From assembly GCA_015478945.1 (NCBI GenBank), contig JABUQX010060197.1, positions 1 through 55,000 on the forward strand: a stretch of DNA of 55,000 nucleotides, in the 5' to 3' direction. The translations under genes were made by a program, and so were the position numbers. The DNA comes from Trachelipus rathkii. Its lineage: Eukaryota > Arthropoda > Malacostraca > Isopoda > Trachelipodidae. Shown here piece by piece: positions 26,378 through 40,215 of this stretch (positions are counted from its first letter, which is position 1; every line of letters starts with the position of its first letter). Below the pieces are notes generated by a model. The model was not told where the DNA came from. It saw only the letters and a list, made by a program, of their open reading frames with translations, and ran no database searches.

Positions 26378-26683
26378 ATGGCTGACAAGAGTATCCGAAG
26401 TGATTTGTCAACAGTTGCTTCATGTCAACCTCAGCGCGTGTTTGAAGACTTGAATGTTCGCTTGTATCGCCTTTAACGATCCCTTAATCCCTTAAATAAA
26501 CAATCATCTTTCCCCCTCAGGAGAAAAGTTGATGACACCAACGTCGGTCAAAAGAAAACACATAAAAACAAATTCATAGGTTTTGTAATGATAGTTTTTA
26601 TTATTTCGTCAATATATTATCATGATCTTGATAGCTTAATTCAACTTCTTAATAATACTTCTAAAATCAATAAATCTTACTAA
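26378..26683 (+). CDS. Candidate small two-exon gene with a hydrophobic C-terminal segment
   Basis: From ATG at 26,378 (AATGG context) one frame runs 102 codons to TAA at 26,681, broken only by TAA at 26,474. That stop lies inside a plausible 57-nt intron: GTATCG donor at 26,464, CTTTAAC-like branch sequence, then TCTTTCCCCCTCAG acceptor ending 26,520. Removing it keeps the frame (TT|G) and gives about 82 residues. The protein begins MADKSIRSDLSTVASCQPQR, has a basic KKTHKNK patch near residue 40-46 and then a hydrophobic stretch FIGFVMIVFIISSIYY (about residues 47-62), like a single-pass or tail-anchored membrane protein. Seen: frame, stop and splice motifs. Inferred: the intron and membrane role. 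No family recognised; the AT-rich 3' half may be chance. Confidence 0.3.
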
Positions 26684-26689
26684 TAGGAT

Positions 26690-27660
26690 TTTATCATTTT
26701 TATATAATTTTATTGGTAGGATTTCTTTCTATTATCCTATTTTCTGGTTTATATATAATATATATGATATATATATAACTATAATTTCTATATACTAAGT
26801 ATTTATATATATATTTATATCTCCTAGATATATATATAATACTATAATATAATATATCATATATATATATATATTATTTATAATTATAATATTTAATTCA
26901 TAGATATATATATATATATATATATGCATAATTTCCATAGTAGACAATTAAATAATCAGTGTAGATTGCTATATATATATATACTATATATATATTAATA
27001 TAATATATATACTATATATATACTATATATATATTATATTATATATATATAATATATATATACTCTTATTCTCATATAATATATAATTACTATTTATAAT
27101 AATATTATATATAAAAGATACTATATATATATAAACTGATTAACTACTAAGTATATATATTATATTATCATATAATATAATTATGATAATACTCTATATA
27201 TATATACCTATATAATATATATATATATATAATACATATCATATATTATATACTTATAATTTATATTATAATAATATTATAACTCATACTTTTTAAATAT
27301 GTTTCATATAAAAATTTAATTAAATAATAATAATATAATAACTATATAATTAATATAATTTTATTCAACTATTTTATTAATAATATATAAAATATTTATA
27401 GATATAATTTTAATATATAGTATTATATTAGTTTGATATATATTTGAACCTATATATTAGTATTTTTTATTCTATATTATGGGTAATATATATTTATTAA
27501 GGTTATAATTTGTTATTATCACTAACTAAATATATAAAATTATATACCAATACATTATTAATTATTATATTTAATATATAATTTTATAATTATTATTAAT
27601 TTTATTATAATTATATTATATTAATTAATAATATGTTATTATAATTATATAAAAAAAGAT
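26690..27660. repeat. Degenerate (TA)n/(TAA)n desert
   Basis: About 1 kb of TATATA, TAATA and ATTAT words with hardly any G or C, including several clean (TA)n runs near 26,865 and 26,905-26,925. No reading frame. Confidence 0.85.
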
Positions 27661-30137
27661 AAGTGTATTGGGCTAATCATTTATATCATACCTTTAAAAA
27701 TATTAGCTGTTAAGTAACGCTAGACACAAGCAATTTAATAGTAATCCGTTTTAAAAACTTGGCAAGGAGAGAGAACGAAAGAAGAAAATTCTTGATCTCC
27801 CCATTCACCGATATCAATCTTATATTTACATTTTTATATATGAATTTTCGGGATATGGAAACTTACTTTCAAGAGTGATTTTCTTCCATATCTTAATTCT
27901 TTTTCCTTTTCGTTTTTCTTCTTTTTTTACTTTTTTTGGTTTGTTTTTTTGTACTTTTTTTCGCTTTTTTTATCTTTTATTATGCGAGAAGAGAAGACAC
28001 TTTTGCTCCTTATCCCAAGATTGCAGAAACAAATTATGGACTTCAGCATTTTCGCGTATATTTATAGATAAAATTATCCATTATATTCTTGATTTGAAAT
28101 TATTTGATACGAGATAATACATATATTTATTTTAAGTTATGCTTATTACACATTATGTCTAATTGGTAGCGCGCACCGATATGTTATCTCGTAGTTATAG
28201 TTAATTAATTATTATAATATGACGACAGATAATCTAACAATATATACGCACTATATATTAATACATAGATACACCATATATTATAAACTATTACACTATT
28301 AACAATAATTGAGTAATATATAATACTAATAATACAGTATACTATAGGCTATATATATATATGTATAACTATATAAAAGTTATACATTATATTATATTAT
28401 ATATTATACCATATACTTATAGTCATAATATATCAGTTACACAAGAAATGATATACGCTAGATCGCACATAATAGATATAGCTATAATATAAATAATTAT
28501 AATATAAAATGATATATTTTATACTTATATATTCAGTGAGCGGCTCGTACGAAACCAGGAGGCACTTCAACTTAGAATATATCATACCGTATCCTTTTAT
28601 ACTATATATATAAGCATATATCTAGCTAGTGTCTAGTATCAGTTTAAAAATATTCTATATATATATAATTATATAGTATAGAATACTTTATAATTTCATA
28701 CATTTAAAATACCGTAAATATACGACTAAGTTACTAACACATCAACCACTGCTAAACACTATATATTATACTAACTAATATAAAGTTATGTGACGTCGCA
28801 TACTATATACTTATAGAACACTGAATATTATATATATAAAAACTATATATATATTGTTAGTTATAATTAAAGATACGGAAATTTAAAATCGTGGCTACTC
28901 GTCGCTTAGCACAGTTATTATTATAGAAATGAACAATATTCTTTAAGTAACTTTTATGTACTAATGTTATAATAAATAAATTATTCATGCTTTTATTTTA
29001 TGATTTGAACTTAATAAATATATAAGGATATACGCAATTTAATTTACTATGTATATGGTAATATAAATGAATAAAAAATCCTATCATGTACGAGTGAATA
29101 ATATATATATTACAAAATAGTATTATTATTATTAATCGGTATCTGACTCATTGACTATACATATACTATATAGAATATTGTTTTAATCAATTATAAATTT
29201 AGGTATGTATTACGGCTGTAACTATCTCTCAATATGCATTATAAGCAAATTTTCTAAGAACGGGTATATATATATTATCATATATATCTATTTCTATATG
29301 TGGATTCATATTTTATACAAGTGTTTTTTTTCCTATCTTGAGAATACTAATCAAACTATCGATTTATTATATAGCATAAATAAATAATTAAATATATAAT
29401 GATATTTATTAGTTCGAATAATATTGCATTGTTTAGACTTTAGAAATATATTATCCAATATATTTATAATGACTAAATAACTCAATTTCAAGCCAAGTCT
29501 TTTACTATTTTAGATGAATATTAATACAAATTATATGCTAGAAGTAGTAACTGTAAAGTGATATGAGAATTCATATCATCAAGTATTGTATGATTATATA
29601 TGATATATATTATTAATTTATAATTATCAAATATAATAGGTAAATAAATAATCAAATGAATTAATGAACTAGATCTTTTATTTCAGCATAAAATTTAGAA
29701 CTTATTTACATATTTTTCTTGTTAAGATTTTGCAATTTAATGTTTTGTATTAGCACTCATATGCATCTCGTGATGCAGTAGCCTTTCATAAAAAGAATAC
29801 TTTTGCTACATACACGAAATCTGAGCATCACCGGCAAAGCATCATAGTCCTTCTTCCCTTCGACCGTAACGTGCCCATGAGAATATGTTTTCTCTTTATA
29901 GCCACATAATTAATAGTACATGTTCTGCTACATAAATGCCATTTGTCAACATTTGTATTTATACTTGCATTTAATCATGATTCTATTTACTTTTAATGTA
30001 TAAGCCAGTACCTAAGATAGCAGCTAATGATAAATGACCAAGTATATAGTTACTCTATACGGTATATTAGTCGATCATCTCTACTTAATTCTGCAAAACA
30101 TATGATAATAGATGATTATTTTCTAACCTCTCTGTAG
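27661..30137. other. AT-rich sequence, no gene called
   Basis: A T-rich block at 27,895-27,985 gives a Phe-rich frame (27,875-28,117) of no recognisable kind. The rest is AT-rich with TA runs and a slightly GC-balanced patch at 29,760-29,900. The 60-codon frame at 29,205-29,387 is Ile/Tyr-rich and not supported. Confidence 0.55.
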
Positions 30138-30183
30138 GCTCTCCCAGTCGCTACTCCTCGAAGACACAGAAATGCTCAAGTGT
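30138..30183 (+). CDS. Candidate 46-nt exon with strong splice motifs
   Basis: TTCTAAC, a near-perfect branch-point word, is followed by CTCTCTGTAG (acceptor, AG ending 30,137). After 46 nt comes TGT|GTAAGC, a good donor. Two frames are open across it: LSQSLLLEDTEMLKC and ALPVATPRRHRNAQV. No family recognised and no neighbouring exon found within several kb, so this may be a chance arrangement or a non-coding exon. Confidence 0.25.
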
Positions 30184-33100
30184 GTAAGCACATCTATAAA
30201 CAATCAAGGTATTTCTCTTGAAAAGACCACTTCATTACGTTAAACAACAATAAAATTATTAACAAGAGATTTCAAATAAATCTATAATGTCTCTTCGCTT
30301 GAGTTTACGTTTAAACTTTAAAAGACATCCCCTCCCCCCCGTCATCTCATTCTGCATCTGCGTCTCACATCTTTTTTACTCTGTAATTGGAGCAAGATTT
30401 TCACATAACCTCATCTTCCGTCTTTTCGCTTGCTCTTCGTTTCTTTGATAAGGATATGACTCCCTCTCTTATTCTATATTGATGAGCACTCCATTTTTTC
30501 CGGGTTTATCTTAGCTTGAATAGTTTGACTTGTTGTATGTAGTAGCCTTGAACGTGTTTCTTTGAGTCGATTCATTCTCTTCGTTATATTGCTTTTTTAG
30601 CTCATGTCTACGTACAAACGTGCGTTTCCATCCGAATCTATCGAGATCATTATATTCTTATTCTTGGGCTAGTTGCACTATCTACTTCAGTCCTAACTTA
30701 TAATCTTAATAACTAATTTATTAAAATATATTTACTCTTATATTTGTAAAGTTTAATAAACAATTTATATAATAATTAATCAATTAATACGATATTTTAT
30801 AATAAACTTCTCATTAAATTTAAATAAAAACAAATTAGATAAAAAATTAATGAACCTTGACAAATATATTATTAAAATAAATATTTTTCTAATAAAATCA
30901 GGATTAAAGATTAAAAAATGCATCATAATATAATTTATAATTATATATTAATATTTAATAATATGATAAATTAAATAAATAATTAAATAAATATATATAT
31001 AAATAAATTGAAATTAATAAATTAATAATATTATTAATTTCAGCTCCACTTTAAACCTATTGAGAACTTACTTTTTTAAATTAATCAATATATTTTTAAA
31101 AAATATAAAATATGATAAATTAATTAGTCTTAGCCTTAACTATTCAGAGATGATAGCTTTTGTGGAAAATCATCTCAAGAATAATAGACAAAAAATATTA
31201 GAAATAAAAGGAGTTCTTTACGTTCACATGAAATAAAAACCATAAGTGTATTTGAAAGCATTATAAATTATAGCTTTTTTGGCATAGGATTTGTATTTCA
31301 TTATTCAAACTTTGATATTATTTGCAATTGGGAAGAATAAGTTTCGCAAGAAAGAAATAATTGATCATTATTTGATAATATATGACTAGAGATATTTGAA
31401 ATAGAAATCAAATTTAACTATTATTTTAATTAGGTAAAAATATATAGTATAATTATGAATAATTAATTATATTACATAGTGATTTTTTTTTTTTTAAGAA
31501 GTGTAGAGGCCGCCTCCTGTGCTTCCCGTAAAACCTCGCACAAGTCGATAAAATATTTACTCTATAAATTAATATATAATTAATATAATAAATAATATAT
31601 ATGCTAATATTTAAGGATTGATGATTTTAGTTATATAATTAAACAAACTAAGAATAAATAGAATCAATTATATGAATAATGAATATAAAAAAAGGAAATA
31701 TACTATGAACAACAAATAATAGTATAAAGATATTATGAAGATTTATATATAATTTTAATCTAAATATATTATAAATATCACAAATAAGGAAAGTTCTCAG
31801 ATAATAAAATCTTATGATCCTCTAAAGCGGTGTCATTAATGAAGCCTAACAAATAAAAATTCTCTTTAGCAACGAATGTAAAAAAAAAAAATTATTAAAA
31901 AAATAAAAAATAAAAAAATACTATAATAATAATAAAATTAATATAAATAAATTTCAATAAAATTAAATTTAATAATAATATTAACTATAAAATTATTTTA
32001 TTATACATAATAAATAAATAATAATATTATAATAATAATAATAAATAATAATAATCTATAATTAATTAATTAATAATTAATAATAATATAATATAAATAT
32101 AAATTCAATAAATATATAATAATTTATATATAATAAATAATAATAAATAATAATTTAATTAATAATATAATAATTAAATTATAATTTATGGTATGTTAAT
32201 ATCATTAACTGATACAATTGGTGTTAAAAAATATGATAATATAATAATATATATAATGTAAAATAATAATAAGAATTAATAATAATTAATATAATGGAAT
32301 AATAATATATAATATTAATATTAATATTGAAATATTAACGTTATAATGAATAATAATATAAATAATTAATAAATAAATTAGATTAAGGTTTAATAGTATA
32401 ATAATATATATGCTTTAAATTTTATATTATTAATAATTTTATAGTTAATATTATAGATAATATAATTGTGATTATATTAAATTAAATAAAATTCATTCAT
32501 GAGATTAAAAAAAAACAAAAAATAACAAAAATTGTACAACTATCATTAAATATAATAAATTAATACTGCTAATATATATTAATCCTAATTATATAGTAAT
32601 GCATAGATTAAATAAAATTACAAAATGTTTTGAACTGTATATTAAATTAAATCAAAATTCATTCAATATGAGACCTTGAAAACAAAAACAAAAAAAAACA
32701 AAAATGTAAGTATAGCATATGTTAGTCACATACTACGGTCAGATTAATAAATTAGTAATAGTAATGAAGATACAGACTAATACATGCCGCTCAACGTCTC
32801 TCTCGTGATATAGCCCTTGTGAGACTGAAACGAGGAAGAGATAGTACATACAGACAGTAGACCTTGTGTAAAAGAAACTAATAACTAGATAAAAGCCCAG
32901 ATAAACAAATAATAAAAATAAAGTAAATACATACTAGATATAGTCGTAATAAACAGTACTAAGGAGTCCATGTAATTATAGTGAAATCTAAATATTATGG
33001 CAGTTTTCATATTTTAATTTAATTTTCATTTAATTAAAAATAGGAACGGGGAAAACAAAGTGATTTTTTAACAAAATTATTATTTATGTTCTACTATCTG

Positions 33101-34890
33101 GCTATAAATATTACTCTCGTTATAGGTCATATTATCTTACAAATAGATTTAATCTCTCATGATTTGACTCAACATTACTTTAAAGTGCTCATAAAAAATA
33201 TTAGATAAATCTCAATCTCAACATAATACAATATTATCTCAGCTCCCACAGCTTCACATCCACTCTATCATACTTAAGCTCACCATACTACAACTCGCCT
33301 CTCACACTACTAAACATGAACATATCACATATATTAACTTATCTAGAGTTCTATCAAAGTTACTCTTGAAAGAAATTAAAAAGTTTATATCATAGGGTAA
33401 TAAAATCTAAAAAGTATTTAGGCAAATAAATCTTCAAAAGAATTAACAAATAATTATAAAAAATTTTAAATTTTTTTTTTTTGATGAAAGTGTGTGACAG
33501 TATTTATGATGTGTGAGAAATAGAGAAATTTTGTAAAGTGGAACCTCATCTCACATAATCTTGCTAAAGTGGTATCAGTTATTTTTATTATCCTTTTAAT
33601 TTTTTTATAATAAATTATAAACTATATTTCTAAATAACGCAAATGATAATAACTTCATTTAAATAATGTGTAAAATAAATATTTAGCTATATATACTACA
33701 TTATAAAATATATAGTATATAATATATATTTATATTATATAGTATATAATATATATTATTTATAAATTTACGTATCACAATATAATAGTCATCAGTAGGG
33801 CGTCCATGCACCTCAGTGCATACTGCGTGCTCAGCCGATGAAACGTTAACATTATATATGAATACTATCTATTGTTGCAAATGTATTACTAAACATTTGT
33901 AACAGGAAAATGTTTGTTCTTAATTGTTATTACTACTTTCTTACCTCATATATAGAAATTATGACACAATTAAAAGATAGGATATAAGTAATACCCACTT
34001 ATTAACTATCAAACGGCTTGAACCAATATAAAAGATAGGAGAGAGGCAGTGCTACCTGCTCAGGCGAGATAGAGATAGCGGAAACGTCGCCACGGGGGTT
34101 CCGTTAAATCTCTACGATGATTCTGTGCAGTACCTCCTTGTTCTCATTAAATATTGGTCCCACCGTTTATTCAGAAGCATAATCTCTGCTGGTCACACCC
34201 TATAATTAAATTAATACAAATACATAATACTAACAAAATCAAATTTATATAAAAAAAACATAACAAAATTAATAGATAAAAAAATAAACTAAATTAAAAC
34301 ATAAAACTCGAAGTTAAATTATTCATAAGTTATTAATTATTTATAAAACTATTCATACCACATATTAATCCCGCTCAACCGATTGAAGCAACCAAGAAGA
34401 CGATTTTAATACATAAAAAACTTCTTTAGCAGGAATATCTCAAGTATATATATTATGTAAATATATATATATAATATGATAATAAACATATATATTTATA
34501 TAATATGATATATTAATAATATAAATAAATGCTACCGATATTTTTTATCTCAACATGAATTTAAATACTCAAACCCATAATTAAAAATAATACCTAGTGA
34601 TGTCCACATATAATATATTACTATGTTAAGGTTAGTAAATAATAATATAATAATTATCAATCAATTAAATCATATATATAATGGCGAACTACGACGCATT
34701 ACTTTTCCGCTCTAAAATCTATAACCCTATATTATTTCAAAAAATCCCCCTAGATGCAGACTCAAGTTTATTATTTGAAGTTATTGCACGAATACAATTT
34801 AATCCCCTCTTATAGATTTTTACATCATCACCTTATCAAAACATACTAAGTTTATAATACTAACTAATAAATTAAAAAAAAAAAACAATG
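30184..34890. other. AT- and AAT-rich desert with small GC-balanced islets
   Basis: T/C-rich sequence at 30,330-30,680 gives way to AAT/TAA trinucleotide-rich DNA at 30,700-32,700. Islets near 32,760-32,890, 33,785-33,845 (with TGCACCTCAGTGCA, a short palindrome) and 34,045-34,200 have normal base composition but no open frame of interest. Confidence 0.55.
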
Positions 34891-34999
34891 GTCCTAGCAA
34901 TAGCTCCTCTTCAAAACAGACCTTACTTCATACTAATATGTCATACGATACGTATTATATGAAGAATAGGTCTGTTTAAGACGAACAAACAGCTAGGAC
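34891..34999. other. Long imperfect hairpin (~109 nt), MITE- or miRNA-like
   Basis: GTCCTAGC (34,891-34,898) pairs with GCTAGGAC (34,992-34,999). AAACAGACCT (34,914-34,923) pairs perfectly with AGGTCTGTTT (34,968-34,977). TACTTCATA pairs with TATGAAGAATA across one bulge, and the centre (ATACGATACGTAT) is near-palindromic. The spacers between paired blocks are 15 and 14 nt, so the arms are collinear. This is either a foldback MITE/transposon relic or a precursor-like RNA hairpin. No flanking TA or longer target duplication is obvious, and I know no matching miRNA. Confidence 0.7.
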
Positions 35000-36770
35000 T
35001 GTATTTTCCTTTAAATTTTAAATGCCATACCCAAAATGTTTGTAACAGATATCGATTAGTGGATGAAATAAAAAAATATCTATCATCGGGAAACAATTTT
35101 GAAGAGTGAGATGAAATTGCATATTTTACTCTAATATCACCTTAGAGAATAGTTGTGACCATCATAGCGAATTGAGAAATACGAAGGGTAGTGTTTTCAC
35201 AGCATCAAGCCAAGTTTTAGTTTGTACATATAGTGAGTACTCATATTTACGTATCCCGAACTACGTTGTACCTCCACGTTACATCTCAGTTGTAATACAA
35301 TATGTAAGGAGTCATGTAGCGGTGATTATAAGTAATATGTTATTTCAGACCTATTAATATAATATACATATGATATAATACGAGCCCGACTTTATATATA
35401 ATTTTAAATTAGATTTATAATATCATAGCAAGGCTACGAAGTGCATAGTAATAGTAATGAGAAATAATAAGATAATAATAATAATAATACAGTAAAAAGA
35501 TTAATAATAATATAATATAATATGAATAAATAATAATAAATATTCTAAAGCGGATTATAATTAACAATTAATATGTAATTATTTTTAAAAATATGTAACT
35601 AATCCTTTTTTTAATTAAGAGAGAACCAGTAAAATCTATAATGTTGTATGAATTATATATTTTATTTATTATTATATTAATTATTATTAATTATACTATT
35701 ATTTTATTGAATTAATTCCATTAGGAAGTAAGCTTAATATTATGATTAACGCTTAGTTAGTAAGAGTATTGATTATAATATAGGATTAATATTAGAAGCC
35801 GCACTGTATGGTATTATATATAGTTTTCTTATATCTTTATTTAATTCTGAATTAATAGTATTATTATTATGCAATGTAATTATTATATATTATCTTTTAA
35901 ATATTTATTTAATATATATTGAGATAAAATGAATACTATTAAGTATATTGATATTTAATTAATATATTTATATGTAAAATATGTGTACGAATATGTTTAT
36001 ATCTGAGTATCAATGTAATTATGTAATTAGGTTATAAAATAACGCTTATTAGTTAGTTATATATAAATTATAAGATAATATTATAATAAATAATAATAAA
36101 ATAAATAATTAAATATATATAATTATATATATTATTATCTAATTAACTATATATTTATAATATTTTATTTAAATTATTTATATATATTTAATTATTATTA
36201 ATTAAATTAATATATTTTATTATATTATATTAATTAATTAAATTTAAATTATATTTAATTATTATATTATTTAAATTTCACTTATTATTATTTATTAAAC
36301 AACTATCATTTTAATTAAATTAATTTAATTATCATTCTTACTATATTATTAAGTATATTATTTAATTTTAATTTTAATATTTTAAAATATTATTTTTTAT
36401 ATTATTTATAATTTAATAGTAATATATATATATAAGTTATTTCTATTAACGTGGTACATAATATATCATTATTATCATTAATTTAAAATTAAAATTTCAA
36501 TTTACATTTTATATTTGAATTTAATATACAATTCTTATCTATAATATTAATACTCCTAGTATAGATATTTAAGATAGTTATAATGTATATATTTATTAGT
36601 ATTGATAAGTTAGTATATTCAAAAGTCCATATAGAAGCATAGTTTTTTGCCATTAGATATAGGAATATATTATTAAGTATTATAATAATAATTAAGTAAT
36701 ATGTGATTATTGTTGTGTGTTTTAATATTTGTAAATATTAGTTAGTAGGTATGAGCGAAAGTCTGAGTGA
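35000..36770. other. AT-rich sequence, no gene
   Basis: AT-rich with AAT/TTA words. The 61-codon frame at 35,172-35,357 lies in a mildly GC-balanced stretch but has no recognisable motif or splice support. From 35,880 to 36,760 it is nearly pure A/T. Confidence 0.6.
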
Positions 36771-37140
36771 AATTTTTTTTAGGTAACCCGCAGATCTTGC
36801 CAGTTGCGGGCTTTTAGTACTAACCGGTCTCCGTAATTTGCGGGCTGAGGATTCAACGCAACCGTAGCGCTCGTAGCTTTTCGTTTATTTAGACATAAGC
36901 TATACAATTTAAAGGAACCGCAGATATAAAAGCGCAGCAACACCGAGAAGTTATAGCTTTGACAAAAATTAGTTGTATAAGACTACGCAACACACACAAC
37001 CCCTGCAGAACCGCTGAGACCGGCGTTCTTTATAAATAAGGTTAGAATAGATTGTGTACAACACCCTACGAGGACTGGACTCGCTCCAAATCAGTTCTTA
37101 ATATGAGTGATTCGGGCGGTTAGCGGGTTAGGGTCCAAAC
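36771..37140. other. GC-balanced island with TTGCGGGCT direct repeat
   Basis: An isolated patch of ordinary base composition in an AT desert. TTGCGGGCT occurs at 36,804-36,812 and again at 36,838-36,846, and CCCGCA at 36,787-36,792 can pair with TGCGGG at 36,805-36,810, followed by CTTTT. No open frame or tRNA fold fits. It may be an old transposon or repeat fragment. Confidence 0.4.
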
Positions 37141-37199
37141 AAAATATATTAGAACTACTACTTATAATGTTTGCAAAATAAGTATTTAACAAATATTAA

Positions 37200-38260
37200 A
37201 TGGAATTAATATAGATAGTTAGAATTAATATATAATTAATATAAATGAAAAGATACAGAGTAGAAATACGATAAGAGAATAGAGACGAAATGAAGAAATA
37301 AGTAGATAATACATGAATGGAATATAGGAACTAATGAATGAATAATAGAACTAATAAAAATCTAAATAGAAATACATAATAATTAGATAGTAGACGGACT
37401 AGTATAATAACAATAATGATGAAGATGAAGTGGAATAATGAGAGTAAATCGACAGAAACGAGAGGACAGTCAATGAAATGATAATCTGATATCGTAGAGT
37501 GGATCCAAAGTAAAAATAAAGAGTAACAAAAAGTGAGTTACAATGACAGAGAGAAAGCAGTCCCATGCACCACAGAATAATAAGTAAAGAAATCATACAG
37601 TAATGAAAATCAATTGAGACTAGTAGAGAATCAAGAAGACTAAAGATAAAGTAGACATAGAAGTACATATGAGACATAGGGAAACAGAAAGATACATAAA
37701 TAATGAATTAATAGAATCATAGATTGTAATAACATAACAAACGCCCAATTCAAGCACAATCTTGAAAGAGAAATAGAAAACTATGAAATTACAAAAGTTA
37801 TTTATATGTAAATAAATAGAAATATTACAGAATAATATTTTATTAATTAATAATAAGATTGTTATTGTATATAAAAAAGTATGCTGAACCTAAATATATA
37901 GATTTAAATGCACATATGCTGAAGCAATATATGTAAAAATAAATAAATAAAATTAAATCGAGAGAGAGAGAACACAATGATTACATAATAAGAATAACAT
38001 GAAATAAATCGAAAGGAAATATTGTTTGAAGAATGAAATATAATAAATAAGAATATATAATGAATTTAAATAATAATAAAATGAATAAATAATAAGAAAA
38101 AATTAATGAATAATAATGCAGACAATTTTAGATAAGAATATAGAATCCACGGGTATGAGTAATCCCCATTTGTAATAATTTAGGGGAAGATGAAGATGAA
38201 ATAATAATAAATAAGATAATAGAAAAAAATAAAGAGTAGATTGTGACTATTATATAATAC
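37200..38260. other. Purine-rich (A/G) plus strand, low complexity
   Basis: Runs of GAATAATAGAA, AGATAGA and GAGAGAGAGAG make the plus strand strongly purine-biased for about 1 kb. The 92-codon minus frame at 37,399-37,677 is Ser/Leu/Tyr-rich and follows from that skew; I do not call it a gene. Confidence 0.6.
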
Positions 38261-39859
38261 TGTAAATAATAGGGGCAATCTGTTATTGTTCACTAACGAA
38301 CAGATTAAAATAATCAGAAAGCAATTAATTTATTATTATTGATTATTGTTATTATGTATTAGGGTCCTTCCGCCTCGATTGTGGGTTAGATAGTCTAATG
38401 TAATTGATTTATAGTTATTAGAGGCCTCCTTTATCTTTTATTCTATCTATCTGGTTTTCTTAGCCATAACTTCAGTGATTTAATTTCTTCCTTCTTATTT
38501 TATTAGATTCTGAGAATTATTTAATTTTACAAGGTGCGTTCTCGTCTGTTTTACACATTGAAACTAATTTGCAATTAAAAAAGACTTTATTCGTGATGAC
38601 GTCAAATTACAAAATAAATAGTTGCATGATACCTAACCTTTGTGGTGCGTTGTATCTATTATAGATTGTATCGCATGAAACCCTCTTAACGCCTTTGCCA
38701 TGTTTATCCCCCTTAATATCACTTATCACAGAAACAATCATATCTCAATATTGCGATTCTCAACACAATAATGGAAACTACATAACTCTGCCCGAATTGT
38801 CTCACGCGGCACGCGAACACCGCGAACACGCACCCAACGCACCACGCACACGCACACACGCACCGTAACAAGTACACCCCACCATGTCTAATTATACTTA
38901 TATTCCCTCATTACTATCCGATATCATATATACTATTAGTTTTTATTGATATATATCCCTATAAATATTTAAACTCTTGAGATAAGTTATATATATATAT
39001 TGTTAATCACTCACTTAATTTCAGATAATACATTATAGTATAAGTATTATATTTACAGTGTTAATATAATTACATCTATCTCGTGAGATAATCGATCATA
39101 TATACTTTTATATTTATTTCTTTTGATATTTGATATCTTTGATATATATAATTCCAAAATCCTTAATTACTAATTATTAAAGTTCTATATTATATATACT
39201 ATATTGAGTTAATCTAAATATATATAGTATACAGATCACTAATACTATCTAGTAGTTAGTGCTATTAACAATTGATATATATATGTTACTAGTAATCGCA
39301 GAATTTAGAATCCTGGGACTCAACAACACATCGGGCCGTTCGGCAGGTTCAGAAACTCGAGCATATGAAGAGGTTTGCGTTTTTAATATATCCTTTTTCA
39401 TCGGCTATACTATTTAAATAATATATTAAATATTATATATATATTATTAATAAAAGGAAAACTTATTACTTAGGCAATATACCGCGATAATAGTAATTGC
39501 GTAGTATATTAGTGAATATTAGTGAAACCAGCTTGACAACGCTATAGGTATTACATAGATATACTATAATGGAGTTTATGAGTTTAATATATAATGTAGA
39601 GTAGGCGGTTGCTTATTCGGCATTTAAGGAAGAATACGCTTGGCTCCTTACTCTGTGCAGAATTTATTTTATTGGACAAAGTTGCTAGTTATAATTATGA
39701 ATGCATAAATACTGGTCTCTAAAATCTGCCCTCCCTAAGACTGTTACTATATTGTATCACCTTTTAATTATTTCTCAAATAATATAAATATTCTACTTTG
39801 GATTTGATATATAAAGTAGCAGAATAATATTTACTATAGTATATTATATAATTAACTTG
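38261..39859. other. AT-rich sequence with a CA-rich patch
   Basis: A degenerate (CA/CG)n stretch at about 38,805-38,870 (CGCACACGCACACACGCACC) stands out. The rest is AT-rich with no supported frame; small GC-balanced bits at 39,310-39,360 and 39,600-39,660 contain nothing recognisable. Confidence 0.6.
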
Positions 39860-40215
39860 GTAGTATATAGATAATATAATAGATTATATATATTATATAT
39901 ATATAATATATATATATATTATATATTAGTATATATATATATAATATTAATATTATATATAAATATTATATTATATTATATCATATATATTATTAAATAT
40001 AAATTGATTATTGATCTTATATATAACTATTTATATTAAATTATATATATATATATTATATATTATAATATTATATAATAATATATAATAATATATATAT
40101 TATATAAATATTATAATATTTAATATATAATATATGAATTATTAATATATAAATATATTAATATATATATATATATATATATTATAATTTATATTAATTA
40201 TAATATATATATTTC
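39860..40215. repeat. (TA)n microsatellite, degenerate
   Basis: Almost pure TA/TAA sequence, with clean (TA)n runs near 39,900-39,920 and 40,165-40,182. No other content. Confidence 0.9.

Noticed and set aside
37399..37677. 92-codon hydrophobic minus-strand frame
   Set aside because: Explained by purine-rich plus-strand composition; no motif, no splice sites.
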